A DNA stretch of 64,000 nt from Panorpa germanica (taxonomy: Eukaryota > Arthropoda > Insecta > Mecoptera > Panorpidae): the NCBI GenBank assembly GCA_963678705.1, contig OY783217.1, forward strand, positions 3,286,001-3,350,000. Direction: 5' to 3'. The notes under the pieces are model-generated. The model saw only the letters and a list, made by a program, of their open reading frames with translations. It searched no databases and had not been told where the DNA came from. Made by a program: the position numbers and the translations under genes. Every line of letters starts with the position of its first letter. Positions within the stretch are counted from its first letter, which is position 1. Of the stretch, positions 1 to 11,942 are shown piece by piece.

Positions 1-240
1 TATATGAAAAATACTACACCAAGTCTGGGAATATGATTATACTCTCGCGGTATTTTATTTGTGGCACTTTGTAATAGGTTTTTTTTATAGGAAGAATAAA
101 ATATGAAGAAATTTCATATAAACGCCGCATGAAAGACTGCGTTATTGATACTTATGCTTTGAGATTTTTTAAAAATATTTTATTAGTTTTTCTCGTATAT
201 TAAATCTATGTTTATACCTCCCCTTATTAATTTAACCCTA
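1..240. other. Unassigned AT-rich DNA
   Basis: No coding signal, RNA or repeat recognised. AT-rich with short homopolymer runs. Confidence 0.5.
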
Positions 241-290
241 TCTCTGTCATTCCTTCTCTCCATCTCTGTCTAAACTCTCTAGTCAGGGGC
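241..290. repeat. CT-rich tract, copy 1
   Basis: A pyrimidine-rich stretch containing CCTTCTCTCCATCTCT and ending in AAACTCTCTAGT. Nearly the same string recurs at about 893-945, where the CT run is a few bases longer. The pair belongs to a patchwork of local duplications in the first 1.1 kb. Confidence 0.55.
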
Positions 291-345
291 GGTCTTAGCC
301 ATTGCGAGGCCCCAGGGTAGCAGATATTTACGAGGCCCTTGTTCT
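286..345. repeat. Possible hAT-type MITE end
   Basis: CAGGGGCGGTCTTAGCC followed by GAGGCCCCAGGG resembles the CAGGSCCGG-type ends of hAT elements and the GC-rich ends of the repeats at 3103-3299 and 5605-5792. Only one end is seen and no target duplication was found, so this is tentative. Confidence 0.3.
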
Positions 346-605
346 TTCTATAATTTATGTAAATTGTAAGTAAGTATTTTTGATGATAATTGACGAGAAA
401 TAAAATTTTATATTAGAAGTGTTATAAAAGTTAACAAGCACAAAGACGACAAATATTAATGATAATAAACTAAGGTACATGAATGCCTTAAAAGATATAC
501 GCAGTGATTCTAGTAGGATTTCTAAAGAGCGAGGCGCGAGATTCGAATACATATATAGTAATGAATTTTTGTACTTGGGTTGTTGCGCGAGAACAACCCA
601 AATAA

Positions 606-715
606 AAATTTAGGTAGTGAAAATTAGAATACATTATTTTTTACAATATGCAAGTAAAAAATTAAATTTGTACTCTATTGAATAAACCTAGATTGCAACT
701 AAAATAAACCCAGAA
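606..715. repeat. Local duplication, copy 1 (second copy 995-1104)
   Basis: About 110 bp, from GAAAATTAGAATA through CTATTGAATAAACCTA to AATAAACCCAGAAAAAAC, recurs about 389 bp downstream with scattered substitutions. The second copy abuts the 3' side of the non-LTR remnant at 1120-1420, so the unit may be 3' UTR of that element. That link is inference. Confidence 0.6.
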
Positions 716-892
716 AAAACTAAAGCAGCATCCTTTATTTGCCTTTTTTTGGTAGACAACGCTTTGAAATTTGCCTTTCTTCCTTCCTATAGCTTATAAG
801 TGAAAAAACGGCCGTTATACGATTAACCATACAGATGCCACTAGAAACCGTAGGGCTCGCTGCATAAGCCTTTCTTCATTTCCTTCCCTTCT

Positions 893-945
893 ATCTCTTT
901 CATACCTTCTCTCCATCTCTCTCTCTCTAAACTCTCTAGTATATG
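893..945. repeat. CT-rich tract, copy 2
   Basis: Contains CCTTCTCTCCATCTCTCT and ends in AAACTCTCTAGT, matching 241-290. The spacing from copy 1 (about 650 bp) differs from that of the 606/995 duplication, so the area is not one simple tandem repeat. Confidence 0.55.
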
Positions 946-994
946 TCCATAGTAATAGTAAACCAAAAAGATCATTGTCTTCTAGTTTATTTAA

Positions 995-1104
995 GCACTG
1001 AAAATTAGAATATACTATTTGTTTATTACAATATGTAAATAAAAAATAAAATTTACACTCTATTAAATAAACCTATTGCAACTAAAATAAACCCAGAAAA
1101 AACC
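995..1104. repeat. Local duplication, copy 2
   Basis: Partner of 606-715. Shares GAAAATTAGAATA at its start and the AAATAAACCCAGAAAAAAC end, and lies directly beside the 3' end of the minus-strand reverse transcriptase remnant. Confidence 0.6.
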
Positions 1105-1119
1105 TATTCCCAGAATTTG

Positions 1120-1420
1120 TTAATTCACAGTTTTAATGCCGAAGTCATGGTTGATGAATTTGTTGCTTATGAACCACGGGATATCCATAATGGTTCTTAC
1201 TGTCCTTGACTGATATCTTTTTAGTATTTCTATGTTTGAAACACTAGATGTTCCCCAGAGTTCAATGCCGTAAGTCCAGACAGGTTTCAGTATCGTTTTA
1301 TAAATCATTAGTTTGCTGCTATTGAATAAATACGATTTGCATTCAATAAACCAGTGTAACTTTCTGCACTTAAGATGTAGATGTATGTCTTAATAAAGTT
1401 AAGTTTGGTAAAATATTTTA
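1120..1420 (-). pseudogene. Jockey-type non-LTR reverse transcriptase remnant
   Basis: On the minus strand the translation reads through CRKLHWFIECKSYLF, then IYKTILKPVWTYGIELWG, then SNIEILKRYQSRTVRTI and a PWFISN-type segment. This run (LIYKTILKPxWTYGIxLWG, then NIExLxRxQSKxLR) is a hallmark of the end of the reverse transcriptase and thumb region in Jockey-clade LINEs of arthropods. About 80 codons are open from near 1380 down to the stop at 1118-1120. Upstream of about 1380 the reading continues in another frame with stops, so there is at least one frameshift. The usual C-terminal extension is missing because of the early stop, and endonuclease and palm domains are absent. In an intact element this protein copies the element RNA at a nicked target. 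This piece is a dead fragment. Class assignment is firm, the exact family is not. Confidence 0.85.
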
Positions 1421-3094
1421 CACTATTCACATAAAAGAGATAACCTAGAGAGTATAGACAGCCAATGGTATTTGTAACAGTTTCAACAGGCGCAAAAACC
1501 ACCAGGAGTGTTTATGAAGTGCGTGACAATGAATATCTATAGTCTTTACAGTATATATGTTTTTATTAACATCACCCAGTATTTACCAGATATATGCTTT
1601 CTTTATATCCAAACGAGAGCTTTGAGCTTTTGAGCTGCAAATATTTTTTTTCTGCTACCTCATTTTTTTACCATTTTGAGAGAGAACCGCTTTGCCGTTT
1701 CGTCGTTTTGCTATTTCGCATCGAACCCCTCACTCTTCTCACCCATATCTTTTTACCAATGTTCGAGCTTACAGAACCAGAAGAAAAAAGTAAGCCAGAC
1801 TCTTCCTTGTATAATTCCAATAAGTTACAGCTACCCTGGCTCTTCAAGTAAGACTTTTATTCCCAGTGACGTCACATAACTACCACAATTATCATAAGGG
1901 CTGAAATAAAACCTCCCTTAGTATGTATGTGACAACAGGACTCGCGAAATGTAAGACATACGTTCTTATTTGATCGTTGTTTTACGGTTCCAGAGATTCT
2001 ACTGTATTTGTGTTGAGACGTATATCGTTTCTTGGTTCATTAGGCGCTGTACAGGTTTCGATATATGAAACATAAATTAAAGTTCGACATACGTTGCATT
2101 TTAATAAATCTGTTCATCACCAGTAGCTAACTTAAACCAATCACAACACATGTTTAACACATATTAATAATTCAGTTTTGCAATACTCTGGTCTAAAATT
2201 TATGTAAAAGTGATTTTTTAATATTACTTTATTACTTAAACTTGGTAGAAAATGTAACACAAATGAACACCTGCATAAAATAGCTCGCAGTAAGGTAGCA
2301 AGTGTGTATTTTTCACTGCAAGACAATTATTTTATTAGAAGTAGAAATGAACCTTCGAATTAGCTTTAACTTTTTTCTTTTATTTATGCACAGTTCTTTG
2401 TAAAGTTCATTTATTCGTCATTTTATTTTCTTTAACTCCTTCGTACTCAGAGATAATTTAGGAATTAGAAGATTAATTCAAGAAATATTTATTAAAAATA
2501 TATTTCGTGCCACGTCGATTTATTTCCGGAAACATTGTAGTATGTTGACTAAGCTAAAACTAAGTAAAGCTACTGCTATAGAGACGGTATATAAAAGATT
2601 GTGTTCGTATAAAATCAAAGACACAGCCTCTGGTACAGCCTATGTCTTACTGTTACAGCCCACGTGATATAGCACAGATAGTTTCGGATTGGTTTCAAAT
2701 CACCAGGATTTGTAGTTCTCAGAACAGAGATTTAATGTTCGTCTATTTTCTTGTCCAGACTTGTTTGATTTCTTATTTTATTTGGATTTGCGATTGTTTT
2801 ATAATAATGTACTATATTTTATTACACAAATGACTTGTGCAGTTATGCAGTATTTCAATAGTTTCAGTAACAGTTGTCTTACTTGCAAGGCATTAGCAAA
2901 TAAATTATGTTTATATATTTCCTGTACTACTGTTTTATAGGAAAACTGAAATAGAAGTAGAAATAGAAATACAGCAAAGTTACAAAAATTGTTATACGAG
3001 TATTATACTCTCGTATTATATGGTATACAGAGTCGAATTTAGGTTTATGTACAAGAGATGAGAAATATGTTTGCTTGGGACATATCCGGAATGC
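1421..3094. other. Unassigned intergenic DNA
   Basis: No recognised gene, RNA or repeat. Short open frames on the plus strand (for example 1594-1851) have no recognisable domain and look like chance. Confidence 0.45.
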
Positions 3095-3307
3095 TGTACC
3101 TGCAGTGCCGGAAATAAAGGTGAGGGGGCTCTGGGGCAACAAAGCAGCGGAAGCGCCTAATTATTTTCCGAATAAAAGTAACCATTTTTTTCCGCCCAGT
3201 CTTTAAAAAATGTATTGCTTTATCTCTATTGTAAGGGCCCCTCTCTTGTAGAGGCCCCGGGGCAGTAGCCCCGACTGACCTCCCTCAAATTCGGGCCTGT
3301 GTATCTG
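3095..3307. mobile_element. hAT-type MITE with 8-bp target duplication
   Basis: The element spans 3103-3299 (197 bp). It begins CAGTGCCGGAAATAAAGG and its other end, read on the opposite strand, begins CAGGCCCGAATTTGAGG. These are imperfect inverted ends of the CAGNG form typical of hAT transposons. It is flanked by TGTACCTG (3095-3102) and TGTATCTG (3300-3307), an 8-bp duplication with one mismatch, which is the hAT length. The interior has no coding capacity, so it is non-autonomous. GC-rich end segments include AGGCCCCGGGGC. A related copy lies at 5605-5792. Seen directly: ends, flanks and the second copy. Known: hAT makes 8-bp duplications. Inferred: mobilisation by an hAT transposase elsewhere in the genome. 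Confidence 0.75.
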
Positions 3308-5604
3308 ATATTACCAGCAAGAAATACTAAAAGCTGTAAAAATGGTTAAGCAAGAATTAATGTGTGAATTTGAAAATTTCATTTGAAAAAGAATTTTAAT
3401 TTTTAAATGTACCACAACTTCGATATAACGGCCCTCTATATAACATATTATGAATAAAATGATTATATAGAAACTCTACTGTATTTTGATTTGTATTTCT
3501 TCTTAAGTTTTCATTACGTGTTAATATAATGTGTATTATAAAGTGTTAATAATAATGTGTATTTTCTATTGTTTACTTATTAAATACATTTAAAAAAAAT
3601 CTAATTATTTGTATGTTTTTAGGGGAGGAGGGGAACTCCGACAATGCTTGTATAAGTGCCAGACATTTCGAGTTACTCCACTGAACTCTCATTATTTCTC
3701 AGGATACAATTTAGAACTCAAAATAAAACTATTACCAAATCAAAAGAGATAGCCTAAGGGAAAATATTCCACCCTTAAAATGAATATGAATTTAATATCT
3801 GAAGAGGGTGTGAATTAATATAGAAGATAAATATGTGAATATACATTCCAGGGTGTTAGTTGAAATGATGTTGGTATGAAATGAACTGAAGGAATTTATG
3901 ATATAAAGATTAAATACTTAACATTATTTACATATTATGTGATAACTAAATGGATATTTATGATTCATGGTTTGTCACTTTACGTCTTCACTCTCTACTC
4001 CTAATGCATAGTCAGGTCAAAGTTCATTGCGTGTCAATTATTACTAGATTTTGTATATGGGTCATACAAAGTAAATGTGAGTCTGTATATACTTTAATGT
4101 TCTGTATTAAATCAACTACCATTTAAATTCGCTTGATACCTGCTTGATGAACTCCCAAAAATGCAATAGACCACAGATTTATTCGCATAATAATGCCGAT
4201 AAATTAACAATTAAATTAGGAGGAATTGGATAACTGCAACAACTACAGTATTACAGTACAAACAGTAGTTCAAAGTTTTCAAAGGCCCGACGATATCTCC
4301 TGTCGCGACGCCTCTTTTAATGTGTATTCGAGTATGATTCATATTATCGACAAAAAGTTTTATTCATCTATAAAATTATACAAATACCAGTAAAACATAA
4401 ATACAGAGTTATAACCAACTTTAGTATTAAATATACTTTCACGTTTTGATATCAAAATACCCCGTGCGTCGAATCTATTTAAATCGTGATATTGTTTTTA
4501 TATGTGTTATCAACAGTTTGTATTGAATTTTATGTTTAAGAAATAAAAAAGTAAACTTATATTATGATCTATTACAAAATGCTTTTATTTACAAATAATA
4601 TTTAGAGTATATTTCACGTTTTATTACTTTAAGTAGGTGTTACTTATTTAAAGAAATGTCTGCATTGAAACAGTTTAAAGTCAATTTATTTGATATGAAT
4701 TGTTTTATAATAAGAATATTTATATGACATTGAAATAATAATAAACTTTAACTACAGACCCAACCCAACCCAGAACCCAAAGACTTTCCCGCTATCTACG
4801 TTACCCCAAGCTAATTCCAAGCTTCATTTTCTACTTCTCATATAGATATTATCTTGCAGTGCAGTTGTACACTTCCAAAATTAATTCAAGTTAATTAAGG
4901 TATTACATTACGTTACAGAATCTATCGAGGCATTGACAAGTGTAATATATAAAATTTTAAGAGCTGCCAACATTGTAAAAAAAAAGAAATAGCGCGAAAT
5001 TTAAAACTGGTATTCCTTTTTTAAATATTTATTTGAGTATATCAACTTTCAAAAGTTATTAGTACTTAAAAGGATATATACATTTATAAACATTTACAAC
5101 TTATAGATATACGAGTATGGCTACCAAAAATAAAGAGATTAAATTAGTTTTATTGGTAAAGTCAATAAGATTTTCCCTGCTTTCAAATATTTGGCATTTT
5201 ATTTGCACAACCTATAAAATAAAATGATTACTATATCGTTCAAATATTCATTTAAACAGAGTTGAGCCCCAGCTTTAATGAATTCAATCGGAATTTAAGT
5301 AGATATGAATCCGTATTTAGCGTTTTCCCTTTACATGTTCGACCAGCTGAATATTTACGATCGAGTGTTTATCCATAAGTGGTCTAGACACGTAGATATT
5401 TATGTTATGTGAACTCTGGATACAAAGTATTACAATAGGAATGTAATGCTTCGTCCAAACTATTGTAACTCAAATATACGACATCCAGCATTCACATATT
5501 TTCATTAATAAGTTGACGTTTTTAAACATGAGTGTACCAAATTTGTTGATATTTTTAAAACTCTATTAAGGCATCAGATTTTTTTTATTATAATCTACAT
5601 TACC
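3308..5604. other. Unassigned AT-rich DNA
   Basis: No gene or RNA recognised. Around 3420-3475 the string CGATATAACGGCCCTCTATATAAC recalls pogo/Tigger-like ends, but no partner was found. Confidence 0.45.
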
Positions 5605-5792
5605 AACAGTCAAGGCCGCATTTAGAGGTGTGGAGGCGCTGTGGCTACGAAGAAGTGGGGCCCCTAATTATTTTCCGAATAAAAGGAACAATTTTTTTCC
5701 GTCAAGTCTTTGAAAAGTGTATTGCTTTTATCTCTATTGTGGAGGCCGCTCTCTGGTGGAAGCCCCGGGGTTGTAGCCCCGCCTGCCCTTAA
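5605..5792. mobile_element. hAT-type MITE, second divergent copy
   Basis: Shares with 3103-3299 the core AATTATTTTCCGAATAAAAG, the segment TCTTTGAAAAGTGTATTGCTTT and the GC-rich end AGCCCCGGGGTTGTAGCCCC. The left end CAGTCAAGGCCGC and the right end CCTGCCC are degraded and I could not find a target duplication, so this is the older copy. Confidence 0.65.
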
Positions 5793-7070
5793 TCACATGG
5801 TATATGAGATTGAAAAAATTAAATATGTAAAATATTCTGTTCAATTTCTTTAAGAATCTATCCGAATTTTATTAAATTAAATTTATTGCTAATGTTGCTT
5901 ATAAATATTTTGCGTGATTACATAGTAAAGTAAATTAAGTTAAATGTTACTTCGATTTCTACGACCTTTTCCAATAAATGTTGGACTGCTCATGTTGGTG
6001 TCGCACTGTTTTGTACGACGCATTATAACATGAAGCTCACTTCTCGTTAGATGTAAAAATATGTTACAACAATTCCTTATAACTACTTGTTTACCAATAC
6101 TTACTAGAAGTATCATATAATATGGTAAATGTTATTATTACGATTTAATTAAGCCATTTTGTGATAACAGCGCTGTTGATACGCATGCGGCAACTACCAC
6201 AAATACTACCTGTCATTACATTAAGTATTACGAGTAGTAATATAACTAGAGTAAGGTAATTGTGCATACCTTAAAAATAATGAAATAATAACGAATGTAC
6301 CAAATTTACATTTTCTCTGAAGCATAATTGAGGTGGAGTCCACTCTTCAAGAAGTCAAGTTGTTTATTACTCGTAAACGAATAATATTTATATTATAATT
6401 AAATAAGTAAAATTTTGTATTAATTTAATTATATATACACTTAATAATGATTCTAAAGGTAACTTTTTAATTAGTTAGAATGCTATTCAAATTATTTTGA
6501 AAATAATGAATATTTGAAATGAATTTTGTTAAATGAAGTTCTTTCATATTAACACAAGGATGTTTGTTAAAGTTAAAAGCTAAGTTGTATAAAATTACAA
6601 TATTTGAAAATCAAATTTTAATTACAGTTATGCAAGAAAATATGTTAACAAATAAGAAGAACACGACATTGAATTGTAACTTGATGATATGGTTGGTTAG
6701 TGCTGCTATGTTTTTTTGTAACTAATAAGGCAGAAGAAGACTATGTACTTAAGAATAAGAACTGAACAATTCAAGATATTAAAGAAGTGTTGGTTTAGAC
6801 CAATTTTCGGTAAACATTTAGATTATTTTTAAATGTAATAGAAAATAGAAATCATAGGAAAATATCTAGAAAATGTATCAGCAATAAAAGAAACAATGGT
6901 TACTGATTTTGTAACTATTTCTCTGACGTCATGCGTCATGTTAATGATATTTATTTGTTTGTTAATATTAGCAAATAAAATTGTAGTGAAAGTGCAGTTA
7001 AGCTTTATTTACTAAACCTTCATATGAAATTTTTAATATAATTGAAAAATTAAACTTCAATTTGAGAAAC
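5793..7070. other. Unassigned AT-rich DNA
   Basis: No gene, RNA or clear repeat. The last few hundred bases may hold further decayed upstream sequence of the non-LTR remnant that starts to be readable at 7071, but I cannot support that from motifs. Confidence 0.4.
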
Positions 7071-7470
7071 CAAGATTTCATTAACAAAAGTCAGTTAAAA
7101 GGAAAAGATTATTATATGTTATATCCAAATTTAAGTAAGAAGAGATGGTTCAGAAATGAGTCCCTCAAAATTATATCAACTATAATCAGAATCAAAAGTA
7201 ATCATTGTAAAACTTAAGGTCACCTGTACAAAATTAATATTAAATCCGACGATAGATGTCAATGTGGTGAAGAAGGAACTTTGGATCATATTATATTTGA
7301 ATGCATAAATTATAGTTTAGAAAGATCAAAATTCAAGAGTGAAATATTAGATGTGATTAAAACTTTTCCTGTTAATTAATTAGTGAATTATTTAAATATT
7401 TAGAAATTATGTAAAATTGAATTATAAATTAAAAAATATGTATAAAAAATGTTTGATGGTGGCTATGACG
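7071..7470 (+). pseudogene. Non-LTR retrotransposon C-terminal remnant (copy A)
   Basis: A frame from 7071 reads about 100 codons, with segments KSQLKGKDYY, KKRWFRNESLK, HLYKINIKSDDRCQCGEEGT and LDHIIFECINYSLERSKF. The W-F pair, the HLxKI segment and the C-x-C-G then H then C spacing mark the zinc-knuckle-like C-terminus of I/Jockey-group LINE ORF2 proteins, downstream of the RNase H position. One in-frame stop (TAA at 7215-7217) breaks it. Compared with copy B at 47371-47651 it lacks about 36 bp after the TTTTCCTGTTAAT segment and terminates early. The shared 3' UTR ends in GTTTGATGGTGGCTATGACG at 7451-7470, with no poly-A tail left. It is a decayed fragment without reverse transcriptase or endonuclease parts. 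Confidence 0.85.
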
Positions 7471-8213
7471 TCAAAGAAAAGTTACGAAATAGGTCACTAC
7501 ATCACAACACATAAAATAATTAGTAGAACTTAATATACAATTAGCTGGAAATTATTAATTTCATACATATCAAATCCTAAACGATAAATCAAGATAAATA
7601 TATGTGTGATATAATATATAATTTAATTATCCTAAAGTACTTAGCACAATAATTCTCCATTAAATGTTGTTCTTAGTTCTGTGTATTGTGTGAGCATGTT
7701 TTGTTAAAGAGCAAACAACAAATAGCGCAGAAGATGCTGTACTACCATATTGTTCACATTATTTTGTAATGTACTTCTACTATACGGTATATTTGTATGG
7801 CACGGGAACGGGTTGGAGCTCGGTACGGTACGTTACTGGGATTTGTACCTTTAACCTTACATTAACTTAATCTGAAATCTAGTCCTTGTATAAACGATCC
7901 GGTAACCTAATCCTTTTAACAATAAAACATAATCAAGAAACATTTATTTTCTCAGAAAAACATTAAATAATAATTTTATAAAGTATATATATATAATTCA
8001 TTGTACATGCTTTTACAACGGTACAACCTTCTTATATTTCAATTAATTAACAAAGCTAAAAATTTAAAATGTTCATTACGTTTTAACGTTCTTTGCTATT
8101 ATCTTCCTCATTCTTCTTCTTCTTTGCAACATATCCAATAAACTCGACCTGCTGTTCATGCTTTTCACCTTTTCCTCTTTCTCCCCACATATCCTGCATA
8201 TTAACACCTCTCC
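7471..8213. other. Unassigned DNA with short GC-rich and CT-rich patches
   Basis: A GC-rich patch around 7800-7845 carries GGTACGGTACG. A pyrimidine-rich stretch at about 8096-8215 has several CTTCTTC and CCTCTTTCTCC runs. No gene recognised. Confidence 0.4.
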
Positions 8214-8217
8214 ACTA

Positions 8218-8300
8218 TAGGTAGTTCTCGACTTACGACCGAGGTGGGTTCCTAAACATTGGTCGAAAATCGAGTTGGTCGTAAGTCGAGTTCATACAAA
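8218..8300. repeat. Short inverted repeat, pogo/Tigger-like
   Basis: TCGACTTACGACC at 8228-8240 is repeated in inverted form as GGTCGTAAGTCGA at 8277-8289, enclosing about 36 bp with GGTTCCTAAA and GTCGAAAATCGAG. The CTCGACTTACGA terminal motif resembles ends of Tigger/pogo-type elements known from other animals. No transposase is present. The family call rests on memory of that motif. Confidence 0.45.
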
Positions 8301-10781
8301 AAAAAACTTTCAAAAACTCAAGCTGTCCTAATCTCTATCCTCGCTTTCCGAATTTTATATATTAGTCCAATTCATTGAGTAATATTTTCATTTTTAATAT
8401 TATCATATTTAAAAATGTATGGAAATTGTTATGAAGGCCAAAAAATATTTGCGCCGTGATTTTTAATCAAAAAGTAAAGTCACAAAAGTAAAATATCAAG
8501 AAAATAAATTACAAAAAACTTTAATTTTTGCGATCAGACCTTTCACAAAATCATTCATTTTCAAGGCCCTTCTTCAATTTCTTGCTCGTTAAGTTTTAAA
8601 TATTTTCCACTTGAACAAATTATTTAGAATGTTTAAAACTTTTATTTATAAAGACATTTTTCACTAATTAAGATTTATATAAATACATTGAATTTCTTAA
8701 CTTTTATTTATTTGATTGTAAGTGTATGTATGTATGTATGTTTGTGTCGAGTTGTAAAACTTTGTTCGTTTGTAGATGTAAAATGTAAAAGATTTTATAA
8801 AATTGTGTGGCCATTATTCAGAATTTAATTGGGTATTGATTACAATTGGAAAAAAATGTTATTGGAAATTAATTAATTTATTTATATTTTACAGACATGT
8901 TGAATCATGATTACATTCAAAACTGATCAAAACTAATTGGGCATAAGTTGAAAAGATTAAAAAAACAAAAAATCGTATATCGGTATAGCTAAAACATTGT
9001 TAATTTAACATTTGTTACTAAAATATTTAAGGAATTGCGTTTCATCAAGTAAAAAGATCAACTCTGGATTTAAATTTCCCCTTAAGTAAATACAGTTCAC
9101 TAAATACGATTTGTAAAATTTATCAAGAGATAAATAATTTTCATATAAAACCGCCTTTAACTTTTAAAGAATTAGTTTTTTGAAAAAATATTATTGGTAT
9201 TAAATTTTGCGTAATTTAAGCAGCTTTCATTTACTGCAACAATAATAATAAATATGTTAAGCGGTTACTTAGATATCGCATTTATATGATCTACTCATTA
9301 AACTGAACCAAGTTTCACACTTCTATCACAAAGTAAAGTCAATATAAGAACCTTGATATGCCTCCACAGTACAAGGGGATTATCTCTGCCCACCGCGTTG
9401 CCCCTCAGCACAGAGTACTTTGTCTGGATGACAGCGTTTTAAAAGTAAAAACATTTTAAATAATCTAATGTAACACCACGACATAAAGCAATGAAAGACT
9501 TACTATATAATTTATAACAAAAGTTTGAATGCATTTGTTAAAAATAAGAAGTTTGTATCTTTGATACTGCATATATAAGGAGTACATTTGAATTTCTTAC
9601 TAGTAACTTTCCAGAAAGTAAATAACAAATTTGGTTATATGAAAAATGTACACATGATAAATATTTTCTATATTTTTAGAATATTTTTCATGAAACTTAC
9701 AAAGTGGTTGTTGTATATTATGCAAAAGTTCGTAAAGTAGTGAGTTATATCAAAAACTGCAGACGGTAAGTAAATGTGGTGGATCTGGCGGATCTGGTGG
9801 GCCGTGTCTTGTACTGTCAGAGTGTGGTGAACCTTGCTGATGGCGTGTACAATGACTGGCAAAAAAGTTAAAGGTTTAATATAAAATACATACATAATAT
9901 ATTGAAGAATGCCAGGTGTTTAAATCGAAACTACTTTAAATTTAAAACAGTTTTACATGGTATAAAGGTTGGAAAAGGTTAAGTGAATAACGATTATCCA
10001 AAAACTATGTAAAACACTTTTTTAATATACTTCAGTTACATATTTCTTGCTTGGAGGTAATAGCGTTAAAATTAATTATTAAAAAAATATTTTGATCTAA
10101 TACAAAGTCGACTGTGACACTCATAAGTCTACAGACATAGGAAGCTACATAGCTATCGGTCGTAGTTCATCTGTAGTACCATTATTCTCATTATTTTATA
10201 GCCAATACTTAGCTTAAAATATATTTGTTATTTTCCAGTCGCTAAATTTTCATTTCTAAGTAAACACATAAATATATTTGCCACATACTTTACTGAGATT
10301 TAATATGTGTTTATTCAGAAATGCTTAATTTTATGTAAATATTTGAATTTCATTTCAGACCCATAAACAAACATCCCAACAATCGTTATTTAACGCATGT
10401 TTGTATTGGAAACCTTTCGGTATATTTATTTAATGTAATTTTATTCCAAGCAATTATAATAAACGCGGCCCCTTACGTTATGTTGGAGAAATAATTCATA
10501 AAATATCTCAAGGTCTAATATATCAATAAATAATTGTTATTATGTATTAGCTATATATTCAATGTAAATTAGTTGTGTGTTTTTTTTAGTACAGCTTGTC
10601 TTGTTTTAAAAGTAAGGAGATGTCTCACTAATGAACTGGATAATCGGTATATCTAAGTAATATTTCTATTAGTGGTTATAAATATCTCAACTAAACCTCA
10701 ACAGCTGATGGTCAAATTAATCGCAACACAATTCAAACTAAATAGAACACTCAAAACACATTTGGATATACATAATATATT
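8301..10781. other. Unassigned AT-rich DNA
   Basis: No gene or RNA recognised. Holds a short (GTAT)n microsatellite near 8725-8745 and a doubled GGATCTGG motif at about 9781-9798. Confidence 0.45.
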
Positions 10782-10984
10782 CAAGGTATATGCAGTTAAG
10801 TATATGCGGCTGTGATGTAGAACCTACACTGTATATCCTATGTATGTACAAATGCAAAAGTATGTTCATATTTAACATTGCTGCATGTACATAGTATGTA
10901 CTGTTTATTCATTTTATGTATATGCAGCTTATATACAGGATATTATTTTAATATTATGGAGCATATATGAATATACAGAGAATA
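10782..10984. repeat. Dispersed repeat R2, copy 1
   Basis: About 200 bp shared with 21247-21426. Shared blocks include ATGTACATAGTATGTACTG, TGTACAAATGCAAA and GCATATATGAATATACAGAGAATAT-like sequence in the same order. Copy 1 carries an extra ~20-bp segment before the final block. No coding capacity. The ends are loosely complementary to each other, which would suit a MITE, but I cannot define precise termini. Confidence 0.7.
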
Positions 10985-11942
10985 TATATCTAATATATAT
11001 TGCGATTTCAGCAACTATGTTATATAATAATCATTTAAGTGTATGTTAGATGTATTTATTATATGTTTATTATTCAAGTATAGCTAAGTTATACAGTCTA
11101 CGACCTAACTACTTTGGCAACCCAGAAGACTGAATAGGAGTTTATTCTATTGTTAACAAACGTTTAAGATTAAACTTATTAAAAGCCTGTGAGAAAATAC
11201 ATGAAGGGATAATTTTGACTGATTAAGGATTGTCCAAATTGAACATAATTCATCTTTATTAGTTAAATGTACATTGTTTTATACTTGTCATGTCCCCAGA
11301 TAAGATTATGAAGACTTATAGGCTGAGGAGGGATTAGAGAAATATGTCTATCCTTATAACAAAGTACCTGACCATGTAACAAAGCATCTGACATGTTGTA
11401 ACATACTTTAAAGGGGTAAAGTTATAAGACAGAATAGAACGAGTGTTAGAACAGAACAAGGTTCACGTTCAAGGACCAAGGTTCAACACTTGCTGTTAAA
11501 ACTTCCCAGAATCCCGTCTAGAATTGTAATTTAATACCAAGAACTCATGAATATTATATTACGTTGATGAATATATAACACTTTACTGGTAATGACAGAA
11601 GGTGTTGGAGTTACTGAGAACTAAGAAGGATTTGAGATCAAAAATTAGATGTATTTTTTCTCTAAGCGCATATAGCGATACTTGACTATACGTTGTAACT
11701 GGACTTTATCAATAATAAAAACACTTTTGATTGACACTAACGCTTTTACTAAAACTTAGGTTAGATATCGCAATCATGTTCATAGAAATGACAATTTTTT
11801 AAAATGGTTATTTCTTAGTCTTTGCACGATAAAATAAGTCTGTCTAAGGACAGTCCTTAAAAATGCAATTTTATATGTTTATACAAAAAAAGTAATAAAG
11901 TCAGTTCAATTTTTTACATTTAGGTCTAAGTAAGCAACAGAG
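10985..11942. other. Unassigned DNA, possible LTR-like sequence
   Basis: The stretch 11280-11750 is less AT-rich than its surroundings and ends with AATAATAAAAACAC. This would suit a decayed LTR or 3' UTR, but I find no primer-binding site, no paired LTR and no coding region, so nothing is assigned. Confidence 0.3.

Noticed and set aside
11280..11750. Solo LTR
   Set aside because: Composition and an AATAAA-like signal hint at it, but no TG...CA boundaries with a target duplication and no second copy could be identified.
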